Positions 34,415 to 45,773 are shown, counted from the first letter of the stretch. The stretch is DNA of 64,000 nt from Diplolepis rosae (GCA_030998225.1 JAPYXD010000717.1:1511501-1575500); one strand, 5' to 3'. Translations and numbers: made by a program. Notes: a model not told the origin generated them from the letters alone.

Positions 34415-35272
34415 TAGTCATGCCATTAATAAGGAAAATCATCTGCGAATTATTTATTATTTGGATTCACGCGTGATACATATGACAAATAATTTTCCTT
34501 ATTTCCCTTTTGCTATACATGCTTCTCTTTTTTTTAATTATATTTCGATTTCTGTTCCATTTCGTACTAGATTTTGATTATTGAGAAATTTCTCGAGGCA
34601 TTGAGTGCATCGAAAGGCCGTGCAACAAATAGACAATAGTCTTTTATCATATTAAAAAAAAAAAGACATACTGTATTGAATGGTTGTATTTGTCCGATTG
34701 AGTGTCAAGCGTTTCGATGTTGTTATCTTTGTTTTTCATGATCAGATAATTTAGTTAGATAACAAATTTTTCAAACACGCATCGCTGAGAGTGTCTTATT
34801 GATATATATAATTGATATATGTGGTGCTAATCAAAAACATTTGGTCATGAATAATACGTTATAGGTCTCTGGGAAAAATTCTAGGCAAGCACCATCAAAT
34901 GGTTTGTTGTTTTCTGCTATTTCTTATGGGGTTTTCATGGCCTTGATTTTTAATTGATGAAATTATATTTATTTATTTATGAATTTATATATATATTTTT
35001 TATTTAGTGAAAATGATTGTATTTAGGAGTATGCTTTTTGGCGTTTATTTATGTATTTTTGAATTTGAAACTGTGGCTCATGTGTTGTACATGGTCTGAG
35101 AGGATCGTAAAATCCTTAGAAAGATTCCAGATCATGTTTGAAGCGTCGGTATTGAAGTGGCGGCTTATGTGTTGTACATGATTTTAGAGGGTCGTAAAAT
35201 GCTTAGAAAAATTCCAGATCATGTCCGAGGTGTAGCTAATTCAGTGAATTTTTATAAATTTAGATAGAAGAG
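34415..35272. other. no gene; 85-90 bp tandem duplication
   Basis: AT-rich to 35060. At 35066-35150 and 35155-35232 lies a two-copy repeat (ATGTGTTGTACATG, GGATCGTAAAAT or GGGTCGTAAAAT, CCAGATCATGT). It sits just upstream of the acidic plus-strand ORF and could be its promoter region. Confidence 0.5.
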
Positions 35273-35905
35273 ATGGAAATTTTTAGAAAAATAGAAGTGG
35301 GTATGGTATTATCTAAGGGTGGAAAAAGGCCATCAGTCGAAGTTTGGGTCTTTTTTCGGTCGAACATGGAATTGCATCAGCAAGAGAATATTGAAAATGA
35401 GTTTTTAGGATTATTTGAAAATGGAAATCCATTATCGGTTAGTTTTGATAATAATTTGGAGTCTCTAGTTGATTTTGAGATTCCAGAGTGTAGTGAAGTA
35501 TGTGTGGATAGTGACTTATGGGCTGATTTAGATTTGAGTTTTTTTGAAGAGCCAGAAAAGGAAAGTGAGACTCTTGATGAGTCTGTATTTTTGAATGAAA
35601 GACAAGAAGAAGGTGATAATGGATGTGAAGGTGTTGTGCATGTGGCTGTTGGTGGATATGGTGAAGGTCTTGATGAAAATGAAGATCTTGAACAAAGTGA
35701 AGTTGTTGCTCCTATTGAAGAATCTGTTTTCCAATCGGAGGTGATAGACGGTATAATTCCTAGATTTGAATTGAGACAGTGGTCTTGTGACGTATGGAAA
35801 GGTGTTCCTCATCAGAATGTTTTTACATTCTCATCATGGATGAGAAGGTATTGGTTTTATGTGAAAAATGACTTTCGAAATTTTCATCAAATCTTTACGT
35901 TTTGA
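35273..35905 (+). CDS. acidic ORF, function unknown, antisense to element A
   Basis: A 210-codon open frame on the plus strand, opposite to the retroelement genes around it. The middle (residues about 40-160) is strongly acidic, with patches such as LFENGNPLSVSFDNN, DLWADLDLSFFEEPEKESE and LDENEDLEQSE. The end (FELRQWSCDVWKGVPHQN, SSWMRRYWFYVKND) is aromatic-rich. Acidic patches with hydrophobic residues can act as activation domains, but this is only a guess. The final residues run into the repeat at 35906-37229, so the true end may lie in the exon-like segments beyond. Not recognised as any family. Confidence 0.45.
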   Translation: MEIFRKIEVGMVLSKGGKRPSVEVWVFFRSNMELHQQENIENEFLGLFENGNPLSVSFDNNLESLVDFEIPECSEVCVDSDLWADLDLSFFEEPEKESETLDESVFLNERQEEGDNGCEGVVHVAVGGYGEGLDENEDLEQSEVVAPIEESVFQSEVIDGIIPRFELRQWSCDVWKGVPHQNVFTFSSWMRRYWFYVKNDFRNFHQIFTF

Positions 35906-37229
35906 GACCCCCTGAGTCAGAAAAAATGGTTTTTACGAAAGTGTCTGTCTGTCTGTCTGTAGTAGGTCGTGTGCGGCATAACTCTCGATAGAATTATCAG
36001 ATTGCATTGAGCTTTGGCACACTTTATCGGAACCGAAAAAGTAAGGACAAGTTCGTTAACCAGCCACATCCAATCAAAATTGAGGGGTTGAGCACTAATT
36101 TTGTGTTTTTGAAAATAATTTTTTTAAAAAATCAAAAATTTCAATACTGGTTTTAGATAGTGCTCATAAATCTCTAAAAATTATCCTGATAACATTTTTT
36201 GATTAAATTAAAATTAGAAATGTTACAGCATATTCAAATTCGAAAAAAGTCAATATCAAAATTCCATTTTCCAGTTAAATTATACGAGATACGAAAAAAC
36301 GTTATGTTACAATATTATTGAATAAATAAAGTCCTAAAAATTTGAATTGTAACTTTTTTTCATAAGATGCATATTTTTCTTTTTAATTAAAAAAAAAACT
36401 ATTGAAAATCCAAAATTCAATTTTTTAACAATAATATGTAAAATACGAAAAAAACGTAAGAATACAAAGTTGTTCGTTTCAAAAAGATCTGCAAATTTTG
36501 TCTGACGCAGTTTCTGATAAAACATATATTTTTCGTTTCAATTCCAAAAAATACGTTTAAAATTCAAAAATTCCATTTTTTAGACAAAATATGTGAGATA
36601 CAAAAAAAACGTTTATATGGAAAATTGTTTGCCTAAATGAGGTTTACAAATTCTCATTAAAACATTTCGGGACAGGATGTATATTTTATGTTTTGATTTT
36701 TAATATTAAATAAATTCGATTTTTCTCACCAAAATATGTGATACGAAATAAGCGTTGTTCTGCAAAATCATTTCCTTAAATAAAGTCTACGATTGTTTTT
36801 CCTTTTTAAAAGATTTGGAAGAAAATAAATTTATCAATAATCATGTAATTTATTAAAAAGTTACAAAAATGCATACAGAAAATCGAGCGCGAAGCGCGAG
36901 TGTCATGATGAGAATGTATTCCTTAAGGCCGATAGAGCCTTAAGTAAATTGAATTTCCTGTTTCACTTAATCTGAAAAAGAAACTTAGTGAATTTGAGAA
37001 AATGACTAATTTACATCATCTTTAATATCATTAAGTTGGTTTGAGCTTCAGTATTAAATTATAAGAAATAAACTTAAACGTATGCGAAGAGCACAAGACC
37101 GAGCGCGAAGCGCGAGGTCCAGAAAGAACGGAGCGCGAAGCGCGACGATCGAATCGCGCGCCCTAGGCGCGCTCAAACTTGCGAGCGAAGCGAGCTGCGC
37201 TCAATGAGAATGTGCCCGCGAAGCGGGCA
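35906..37229. repeat. insertion with GTCTG microsatellite and GCGCGAAGCGCG palindromes
   Basis: Starts near CCCCCTGAGTCAGAAAAAATGG with (GTCT)n at 35943-35961 and GGCATAACTCTCGATAG. It continues as AT-rich filler with repeated ATATG-GA-ATACGAAAAAAACG blocks at about 36280, 36440, 36590 and 36735. It ends in GC-rich palindromes: GAGCGCGAAGCGCGAG near 36888, 37102 and 37132, then GCGAGCGAAGCGAGC and CCGCGAAGCGGG. From memory, this layout is common in dispersed non-autonomous insect repeats. It separates the acidic ORF from the exon-like segments at 37230. Confidence 0.6.
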
Positions 37230-37860
37230 GATTTTTTGTATTAAAATTGTGGAAGGTGTGAACCATTATGGTCCTGGATGGTGGGCTGATTTTCCTTTGG
37301 CACATCAAGAAATTTCAAGAGCTGAAATCGTCTCTGAATATCACTCGCAACCGGGTGGGGTGTTCAAAATAGGCGGGAGATTCTGTCATTTTAATGAAGA
37401 GTCTCTTCTTGTATTGGTAAGCATTTTGTATTGTCATAAGAACAATAGGGAGAAGAATACATATAAATAAATATATGAATTGTTTATTATAGGTTGATAA
37501 TGAATGCGTTAGGTATGACGGGAATGCCAACAGAGTTTTATCGTCGCCTAAACATTGTTTCTGGGTAATGGTACGCGTGTTCAATTATCTTGGCTATTGG
37601 CTGGGTTTGATAGAACTTGGTGCTATCGTAGAGCAGCTGAGGCTGAGAGGCAATTGGATAAAGATGAAATAGAAACTATCCTACGTGTTGACAGGATGCG
37701 TTTCAAAGTTGTTAATTTTATGATTGAGCAGGTCAATATCAATTGAATATTAAATATTAATTTGATTATAATTTTATTGTCCGTTTACAGATTCTGCCGT
37801 GAGGAATACGCTGTGAGGATTAACTTGCAACAAGTAACTTGCTACTTAAGTGAGGTACTA
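37230..37860 (+). pseudogene. three exon-like segments of an unrecognised gene
   Basis: Segment 1 (37230-37416) reads IVEGVNHYGPGWWADFPLAH and EIVSEYHSQPGGVFKIGGRF, ending at a good donor (TTG|GTAAGC). Segment 2 (37493-37731) follows a TTATTATAG acceptor in phase and ends at CAG|GTCAAT. It has one frame slip near 37553 before the RRAAEAERQLDKDEIETIL stretch. Segment 3 starts after TTTACAG at 37791 (FCREEYAVRINLQQVTC). Intron retention is expected if the gene lies antisense inside a retroelement. Possibly continuous with the acidic ORF at 35273. Not recognised. Confidence 0.45.
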
Positions 37861-37897
37861 ATTGGATAGGTTTTTTTATTTTTAGGGAAACTTCTTA

Positions 37898-40800
37898 TTA
37901 AACGAGAGTGTTTAATAGTTTAGATAGTGTTTGTGTGGTTCTATCAAGATTAACTTCGCCTGTGTTTATTTCCAGGATATTGAGATCTCGGTAAGTTTCT
38001 GGTGGTTCCAGATTATTCAAAATTATAGAGTTTTTATTTATTTTGGAATATAAACTAAGTCTGAATATCATAAAAATGATAGAGATAATAATGAAGACGG
38101 TTGTTATAATAAAAATGTAAAAATACGAGATTTCAAAATCATTGTTGATTCTTACTTCTGTATGGTTTGGATTTTGAAACTGATTAAATGTAAATAGTTG
38201 TTGTTCAAATGTGTTGAGTGAAATAACATCATTATTTTTCCATGAAGAAAATAAGGTTTCGAGCAATGAACTAGAAATTGATGACAAATTGTAAAGATTT
38301 GGAGCAATTTCATATAGAGAAATTGGGTGACCTAAAGTTGATGTAATTTCAACGGGTGATTCCAATTTTGTATTAATTTGAGGTAAAATTAAATTATTAG
38401 ATTCTATTATGCATTCGCGTTGAGTTTGTAAAACACCACTGTTGTTGAGTGTTATGTATAGTGTTGGTATTTGTGGGCAGTGTAGTTGAATTTTTCTAAT
38501 AAAAGGAGTGGAATAGAACCATCCATTGTAAAATTCAAGGGGAATCCATTGGATATAATTGGAAATTTTAAGATAGAAGGGACATTGGTACAACATATTT
38601 TTAGTAAGAAGTGTTGTTTCACAAATTGGATTGTTTACTGTGCTGTATATAGATGGAGTAAAGGTACAAATCTTTCCAATTTGAGTGAGATGACATGAAT
38701 TGAAAAGGTATTCATCAAGAATGAAATATGATTGTTTATCGTGGGATATGGCAAAATAAGATATTGAGGATTTAATGAAAATAGCCATGGTTAAATTTGA
38801 ATTGAATCTGTGATAACTAGGAATAGAGTAAGGTTTTAAGATTTGATATCTTTCTTTAGAAATGAATGGAAGTGTGAGAGAGATTATCAATCTATTTTTA
38901 TAGAAAAATAGTTGAACTTGAGACATTTTTAAAAAGTCAGAGAGATAGTATTTGTTTGGTATTTGATATTGTGGACTTGCAGATATCATGTTTTTGATGA
39001 TATTAAAATTGATATTTGATACTAAGGTAGGATTCCAATTGCCATTCATTGCGAAAGCTAAATTAGTGGATAGTTGTTTCAAGTTTAAAAGATACTGATG
39101 TGTGGCAGGTTTGATTGTAGTGATCCAAGATATTTCAAATATTTCATATAAGGAATTTGTTGAGTTCGGCATTTTTATGTGCCAGTCTTTGAACTTAAAA
39201 ATTATGTCGTTTACTATAGTGTTATTCTTATAGATATTTGCTACACGATAAGGGAAGACAAAAATATTTTTCTCAGCCCAGTGTAATGTGGGATTGTTAA
39301 TTTTTTCCATTTTATTAACGGCTGCATTAATATCTTGTGTATCATTACTTAGCGTAATGTTGGCAGTATTTTCTAGAATCAAAGAAATTTCTTTTAGGGC
39401 TGATTTTATTTTTTCTTCCTTATCTGTTATTTGTAGTGTAAGCTCATTGTATTTGCAATCATTTTCACAATAGACAGTTAATTCCTTGAAAGTATTGAGT
39501 ATTTCAGATCCGAAATTTAAAACTTCTAATATATTAACATAAGAGAGAATATGCCATCTGCCAGTAGTGAAAGTTAAAGTTTCTAAAGGTTCGAAGTAAA
39601 TGTTTGGACTTTTAAACCAAGGAGTTTGAATGAATTGATTGGCTTCATTAATTTGAATAAGAAATAGGTTGATTGTGGTGAGTAAACAATTCCTCGACAT
39701 GATGCTTCTCGAGTTCCTAAAAATCGCCATGTAGGTTTTGTTAAAGGTTTCATTATTTCTGGAGGTAAAGATTCGATTGGATTAGGACTCAGTTTATACC
39801 AGGCATCTCCCAAAAAATACATAATTGGGACAAAAGAGTTACAACTTGTTTGAGTGCCTTTGTTTGTTAAGATGCGAGTTCTTGGTGTAAGAAAAAAAGT
39901 TTGATTTCCTCTATAGATTGGTAGGTGTAAATAACATTCTTCTGTTTTGCGATATTTAACTTCGATTGGGATGCATTTAATTATATGCACAACTTCTCCT
40001 GCAATTATTGACATGTAAACTGGACCTTTCATTAAATGATAAGCAAATTCATCAGGAGCTTGAGTAGCCAAAATCAAGGTATTTTTGAAAACTTGTTGTT
40101 CTAATTTACATTTCTGAATTACAACATCGTGATATAGTTTGTTTACTTCATTACGAATGTGCCGTTCAATATATACAAATTTCGAATTGATGTATGTAAA
40201 TAAATCCATATTTTGAACAAGTGGTTTCTTGTTCTGAAGAGTAGAAGTTCCTGGTGTGATTTCAAGTATTAATAATTTTGGATGCTCAGTTCTTATCATT
40301 AAAAGATTGCAGACTGGATTTTTTGCTTTTTGTGTTAAAACGAATGGTATATCTTGAGTTGTAAGTGAGTATAATATGTCTGTATTTGATGTACTGTTAT
40401 CGTAAGTCTTATTTGCGAAACCTTCATATAATATTTCATACTTATTATAATCTCAAATGTCGTCAGGTAGGGGTTTCCAAAAAGTCTGACCTCCTTTCAT
40501 GTCGACACAATAGGATTCTGAAAGTAAACATGTTGTCCCTGATCGTAAATGTATTTTATTTGTATTTAAATTCACGTTAGCGTAGTATTCTTTGAGTGTA
40601 ATTTTTAATACACCTTGCAAAAGATTACATTATTCCATGTTCCAAAAGGGTCTGAATATTGAGTTCCAGAGCAGTCTCCATTTATAGCTAAGGATCCAGC
40701 TAGTAATACGCTATGATAAGTTGTTTGATTAACTTTTAGATTTGATATTTGTAGATTTTGTCCTAAAGATATTGTACCTGATGAGTGTAGTATATCACAT

Positions 40801-41135
40801 TGTTGATGTGAAAGTTTATGTATGTATTCACTTTGTCCGTTAGTTAGTGCCGAAATATGCGAATGCATTCCGCAATGATATATAGTACGTTTAATTTCGA
40901 TCTTGCATTGTTTGACTTGGGTGAGTGTAAAATCACTAATTTGTAAAAGTTGAATGTAAATTTTTTCTATGTGTAATTTAGATTCAGGTATATCGCATTC
41001 TCCTACCTCAAGCAGAGACAATGTTGTTAAATTAAGTTGATTGGATCCACAGTCGTATCCGATGATTGCTTCTACAGTCGTTCTCATTAATATGAGCTTG
41101 ATTAAGGTTGTCAGTTTTTTCTTTCCGGACCCCAT
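37898..41135 (-). pseudogene. chuvirus-type glycoprotein env of element A
   Basis: Three minus-strand frames make one gene of about 3.2 kb. They are 41135-40605 (N-terminal; a hydrophobic start, then GYDCGSNQLNLTTLSLLEVG), 40299-39583, and 39730-37898. The last carries a strong transmembrane stretch near its end (YFYIFIITTVFIIISIIFMIF) and a short cytoplasmic tail. The N-terminal Y-D-C-G-S and N-L-T-T-x-S-L-L-x-V-x-x-C pattern is that of glycoproteins of chuviruses. Arthropod LTR elements have repeatedly acquired these as env. A stop at about 40453 and a frame change near 39700 break the gene. The intact family protein would mediate membrane fusion; this copy cannot be translated whole. It follows the CARD ORF. 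Confidence 0.75.
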
Positions 41136-41252
41136 GTCTAGAAAAGGAGTTTTCTAGTTAACAAATTTTTATTCACCTTCAGTAATAAAATTGATTTGTT
41201 CACTGATTTGTTATTTTTATTTGTATTGGGTATAATAAATACTTTTTGATAC

Positions 41253-41564
41253 TTATTTAATGAGATCCAATATTTCTGCTAATAATCCTTGTCCAGATTG
41301 TCGTAAACTTAGTATAAAATTATGGTATGCTAGTGGGCCACGAGTTTTTATTGCGAGTATTATAACTTCTATTGTTGATGGATTTGTTAAATCATAAAGC
41401 CATAGTGGAATGTTATGATCATCTCGGTTAACTATTTTATTTCTTATTAAAAATGGCCAAATTGTCACTATATCTATGTTGTTGACAATAAGATCGCAAT
41501 ATTTATCAATTCTTTTTCGGTGGATGGGATCCATTGAGTAACGATATCTGAAAATAGTTTCCAA
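41253..41564 (-). CDS. CARD-domain protein between pol and env
   Basis: An intact 103-codon frame. From the internal MDPIHRKRIDKYCDLIVNNI (helix 1) through WPFLIRNKIVNRDD (helices 2-3), STIEVIILAIKTRGPLAYHN (helix 4 into the R-G-P turn) to FILSLRQSGQGLLAEILDL (helices 5-6), it has the length and pattern of a CARD. The TRG-x-A-x-x-x-F-x-x-x-L-x-x-x-G-Q-x-x-L-A-x-x-L signature resembles CARDs of initiator caspases. It starts 33 bases after the integrase stop and ends about 120 bases before env. CARDs bind other CARDs. Acting on the insect apoptosome (Dark/Dronc-like) is inference. Open while most of pol and env are broken. Confidence 0.85.
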   Translation of the reverse strand: METIFRYRYSMDPIHRKRIDKYCDLIVNNIDIVTIWPFLIRNKIVNRDDHNIPLWLYDLTNPSTIEVIILAIKTRGPLAYHNFILSLRQSGQGLLAEILDLIK

Positions 41565-41596
41565 TTTAGTCTTCCTTATTCAATCTTTCTATTTTT

Positions 41597-42743
41597 CTAT
41601 TGTAGTACTTTTTTTATGATTATTTCATGAAGTCGGGTTACTAATTTAATCAAGTAATCATCATATGTTTCTAGTTTTTCATGTTCTGGAAGGGGTTCGC
41701 TTGAAGGTTGTCTGGCTAATTTACTAAAAACTAATTCGTATGGAGTGCAACGAGTTCCTTCGTGAATACTTGTATTGTAAGAAAATGTAGCTAGTTCTAT
41801 CCAGTCATCCCATTCAGAATTTTTACTAACAAATTGTTTTAAATATTCAGCAAGTACATGATGAGATCTTTCCAAAGATCCATTTGATTGTGGATGAAAA
41901 GCTGTTGTTTTGAATTGAGGAATTCTAAATATTTTGGCTAATCTTCGGATAAGATTACTTAAGAAATTCTTACCTTGATCCGTAAGAATTGCTCTAGGTG
42001 ATTTAAAAATACATATAAATTTCTTTACAAGAGCATCTGCTATAGTACTTGCGAGAGAATTAGGAAGTGGTATTGCTAATGAGTATTCAGTAAAGTTATC
42101 TTGAATTGTTAATATATACTCATTTAATTTTTCTGTCACTGGCAATGGACCTACAATGTCCATAGAAACTTTTTTAAAAGCAGTTCCTGGAGTATCAGTT
42201 ATTATCATAGGTTCTTTTGTTTTTACTCGTAGAAGCTTTTTTAATTGGCATTTTAAACAAGTTTGAATATATTTTTGAATATCTAGCTTCATATTTTGCC
42301 AATAGTAATTTTGACGTATTCTATTGCAGGTTTTAGTAACTCCTTTATGTCCACCTAAGGCCGATGAGTAAGCTTCTTCAATTAGTTAAGATTGTTGTTC
42401 TTTAGTTGCATATTGTGTTATTCCATTACATATTATAATTTTTATTGGTGAGTAGGAAAAAGCTAATTTTATGGTACTTACAACTTCTTCCCATGAAATA
42501 TTATTAATTTGGGGTGTTTTTGCTATACTAATTGTGCGTAATTTAAGGCTCTTTGCTTTTGAATGAAGTGAATAAATTGATAATTTAATATTTTTTAATG
42601 TATCACTTAAATTTTCTTTTAATTCAGATTCTATTGGTAATGCTAAGTGGTACTGTAGTCCTCTACGAAATTCTTGTACATGACCTACGCAAAGATTTTT
42701 AAATTGCGGTAACTCGTTACGTTTTAGTAAAATTTTAGAACCA
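41597..42743 (-). pseudogene. integrase of element A
   Basis: The open part (42292-41597) has CLKCQ from the N-terminal zinc finger and the DDE core: MDIVGPLP (first D), ILTDQGKNFL (second D) and AFHPQSNGSLERSHHVLAEY (E). The C-terminal part matches gypsy-type integrases (YNTSIHEGTRCTPYELVF). Upstream, 42743-42300 contains LRTISIAKTPQINNIS and LIEEAYSSALGGHKGVTKT with one stop (near 42387). The integrase would insert the cDNA into host DNA. It ends just before the CARD ORF. Confidence 0.9.
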
Positions 42744-43757
42744 TTATCTCGTGGTTCGTTTTTGGTTGAAATAAAATAAGCATAATTGTTCCGGTGGCGG
42801 TCGATTTCCTAAGTCTTCAGATACTTTATTTTGAGTTTGTGTGTCTAGGTCATTATTAAAGTCTTCATTATTTTCTTCTTCGGTATCTTCTAAATGATTA
42901 TTTTTGTGTTGTATAGAATTGTCTTCTATTAAAATATCGGATTCATCAGAAAAAGAATCCAAATTTGTGTTTTCTTTGATCAAAGGATTTTTATTAAATT
43001 CATAATCTGAATCAATTGCATTTCCATCTTCTTCAAGATTATCATTTTCTTTTTCTTTCTGTTTCTTCTTCTGAGGTTTGTTCTTATTTTTGATTAAAAT
43101 TTTTGGTGTAACCTTTCTTGGTCTGCCTCTTTTTCTTCCAGATATAGGTATTGATATAGTTTTATTCTTGATAATTTTTAGTTTTTTTTTTCTTTCAGGA
43201 GGTTCGTTGTCGCTTTCTTCGTCTTTTTCTTCATTTGAGTCTGAAAAATCTTTATATCTTGGCTGCTTATATATTTTCACATTTTGTTTTCTTGCTTGAT
43301 TTCGAGTCAATATTGCATTTATTTTTGACTCAAGTTTTGTATTTTGTTTTTGCTTCAATTCTGATAATATATATGAGATTACCAAATTTTCGGTTTTGTC
43401 ATCAGAGCTTGAATTTTGATTGGAGGATTGTTTTTCCTCGAATTTTGAAGAATTTGTGGCTACCGGAGGTTCGGGCTCGCCATCAGAATTTTTGTCGTTA
43501 ATATATGTTTGTATTAAATAGAAAGGATTTGTATGTTTCTTAGAATTTGTAGATTTTGTAGGATTTGTAGATTTTGTAGATCTTGTTTTCGTCTCATAAT
43601 TCTCTTCTTTATCATTTTCTTTGATGAAATATTTTGAATCATTATTGTTTTTAGATTCAGCGGTAATTGTTTTATTTTCATTTTCTTTAATATTGTCGAC
43701 AGGATTTCGAGATAATGCATCAGCATTAACATTCGTTTTTCCTGCTTTATATACCAC
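42744..43757 (-). CDS. long charged pol linker with AT-hook
   Basis: A 337-codon open frame that begins in the end of RNase H (MVYKAGKTNVNADALSRNPV) and continues as a low-complexity Lys/Asn/Glu/Ser-rich region. A GRKRGRPRKVTPK motif near residues 208-220 has the R-G-R-P core of an AT-hook. The 300-residue spacer between RNase H and integrase is much longer than usual in gypsy elements. It is normally part of the Pol polyprotein. The AT-hook might bias DNA binding or integration towards AT-rich DNA; that is inference. Confidence 0.7.
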   Translation of the reverse strand: MVYKAGKTNVNADALSRNPVDNIKENENKTITAESKNNNDSKYFIKENDKEENYETKTRSTKSTNPTKSTNSKKHTNPFYLIQTYINDKNSDGEPEPPVATNSSKFEEKQSSNQNSSSDDKTENLVISYILSELKQKQNTKLESKINAILTRNQARKQNVKIYKQPRYKDFSDSNEEKDEESDNEPPERKKKLKIIKNKTISIPISGRKRGRPRKVTPKILIKNKNKPQKKKQKEKENDNLEEDGNAIDSDYEFNKNPLIKENTNLDSFSDESDILIEDNSIQHKNNHLEDTEEENNEDFNNDLDTQTQNKVSEDLGNRPPPEQLCLFYFNQKRTTR

Positions 43758-45375
43758 ATCGAAGTCATATTCGGCTAATCTAAATCTCCATCTTGTTACT
43801 CGAGAACAAGGGTCTTTAGAATTTTGGAACCATACTAATGGTTTATGGTCGGTTACTAGAGTAAATCGTCTGCCGTAAAGGTAAGGTCGAAAGTGCTGAA
43901 CTGAGTAAACTATTGCTAGTGCTTCTTTTTCATAAGTGTCGAATTTTCTTTCACTGTCACTAAGTGTACGAGAAGTATAAGCTATCGGTTTATCTTGTCC
44001 TATTTTTCCTTGAGAAAGTATGCCTCCTATCGCATATCCGGATGCGTCTGTAGTTAATATAAAAGGTTTGGAAAAATCGGGTTGCTACAGTAATGGTTCT
44101 TCGCATAATTTTTGTATTAAAGTATCGAATGCTACTTGCTTTTTTTCAGTCCAAACAAAAGGTGTGTCCTTTTTTAGAAGTTGTGTCAAGGGACTTGCAA
44201 TTTTCGAGAAATTTTCTATAAATCTTCTGTAATAACCAGCTAAACCTAAAAATTGTTTAATATTCTTTTCATTTTTTGGTCTTGGAAATTCTTGTACAGA
44301 TTTTATTTTTTTAGGGTCGGGTCTAACTCCGTTTTTATCTATAATGTGTCCTAAATAAGCTACCTCAGGTCTGAGAAATTCACATTTATCAGGTTGTAAA
44401 TGTAAGTTACTTTTTCTAAGTCGATTCATAATTTCATCGAATTTTGCTTTCATGTTCTTCTAATGTATCTGCATATAGAACAATATCATCTAAATAAACA
44501 AAAAGTTCGGTTCCTTGTAATCCTGTTAATACTATATCCATAAGTCTTTGGAATGTTGCTGGCGCATTTTTTAATCCAAAGGGCATTCTATCAAATTCGT
44601 GGTGTCCAAATGGAGTTGAAAAAGCTGTTTTATGTGAACCTTGAGGATCCATTGGAATATCATGGAATCCAGTGGCTAAATCAAAGACTGAGAAATATCG
44701 TGCGTTTCCTAATTGATCTAAAATGTCAATAATATTTGGTAATGGATAACAATCTCCGATTGTTTTCTCATTTAATTTTCTGGAATCTAATACCATTCTC
44801 CACTTTCTTTGACCATGCGAATCTAGTTTTTTAGGTACAATAAATACTGGTGTATTATAAGGTGATTGAGAAGGCTTAATTATTTTATTTTTTTAAAGTT
44901 CATTAACTTGTTTAGTGATTTCTTCTTTGCGTGCTGGTGGAAATCTATATTGTTTCGAAAAAATTGGACGTTCATCTACTGTAGGAATTGAATGCATAGC
45001 AGCATTAGTAGGTTCGAGAGGTTCATCAGGCATTTGGAATCTATCTGAATGTTTAGTAATTAATTTTTTAACGTGATTTAGCTCTTCTTGATTTAAATGA
45101 TCCAAACGAAGGAGTTCTGTAATTTTGTTTACTCTATCTTTACCTGATATGTTATAAAGATATGACAATGTTTTTTCTGTTTCGTTGGAAAAAATAAAAT
45201 TGTCTAATAATTCTTCAGGATTTTTGCTTTCGTACTTATTCCTAAAAGTTGTAGTTTTATAATTATTTATCGTAATTTCTTCAAAGTCCTCTAGTATAAC
45301 AGTAGGAGTTTCTATTTCTATAGGTATAGTAAATAGTACATAGTAAAGGTATAAATCCTTCTTTTTGATTTGCAT
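43735..45375 (-). pseudogene. reverse transcriptase and RNase H of element A
   Basis: Four adjoining minus-strand pieces. 45375-44893 has the spacer and the RT entry (FSKQYRFPPARKEEITKQV). 44796-44434 has the fingers and palm (DSRKLNEKTIGDCYPLPNI, FSVFDLATGFHDIPM, FVYLDDIVLYA with the YLDD catalytic motif). 44453-44085 has the thumb and connection (VAYLGHIIDKNGVRPDPKKI, QFLGLAGYYRRFIENFSKI). The remainder holds RNase H (TTDASGYAIGGILSQ, TYEKEALAIVYSVQHFRPYL). Frame changes near 44885 and 44440 and a stop near 44085 inactivate it. Confidence 0.9.
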
Positions 45376-45503
45376 TTGTAATTCGAATACAAAGAGTGGA
45401 AATTGATCTTGCTGGTAAAATCGTGGTTTCAGGATTTCGAAATGGATATTTATTATTATTTATTCCTAAACATTTTGAAATGTAATTAATGTTGACGTCA
45501 TTA

Positions 45504-45773
45504 TCAATAAAAAAACTCAGATCCTAGTACTCCATCTTCATCTATTGGTACGCTATTTGGTATTAAATAAAATATTGTAGGATATCCAAAGGTGTTAAGT
45601 GTAATCTGACCTAATGTGTAGACTGGTACATTGTTTATTCCCGTGAGACGCAAAATTTCATTTTGGTTTATTTCTATATCGTTTTCTATTATATACAATT
45701 TTATCAGATTTCGTCCTGCTCCTGTGTCTATCATCATACGCGCTGGGTTTTTTAGACCATTAGCAGATAACAT
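45504..45773 (-). pseudogene. aspartic protease of element A
   Basis: A 90-codon frame with the catalytic MIDTGAGRNLI motif (D-T-G-A) at residues 13-23 and a C-terminal DGVLGSEF that resembles the ILG motif of retropepsins. It would cleave Gag-Pol. It overlaps the end of gag by 14 bases in another frame. It is separated from RT by a stop or frame change near 45500-45380. Confidence 0.8.
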
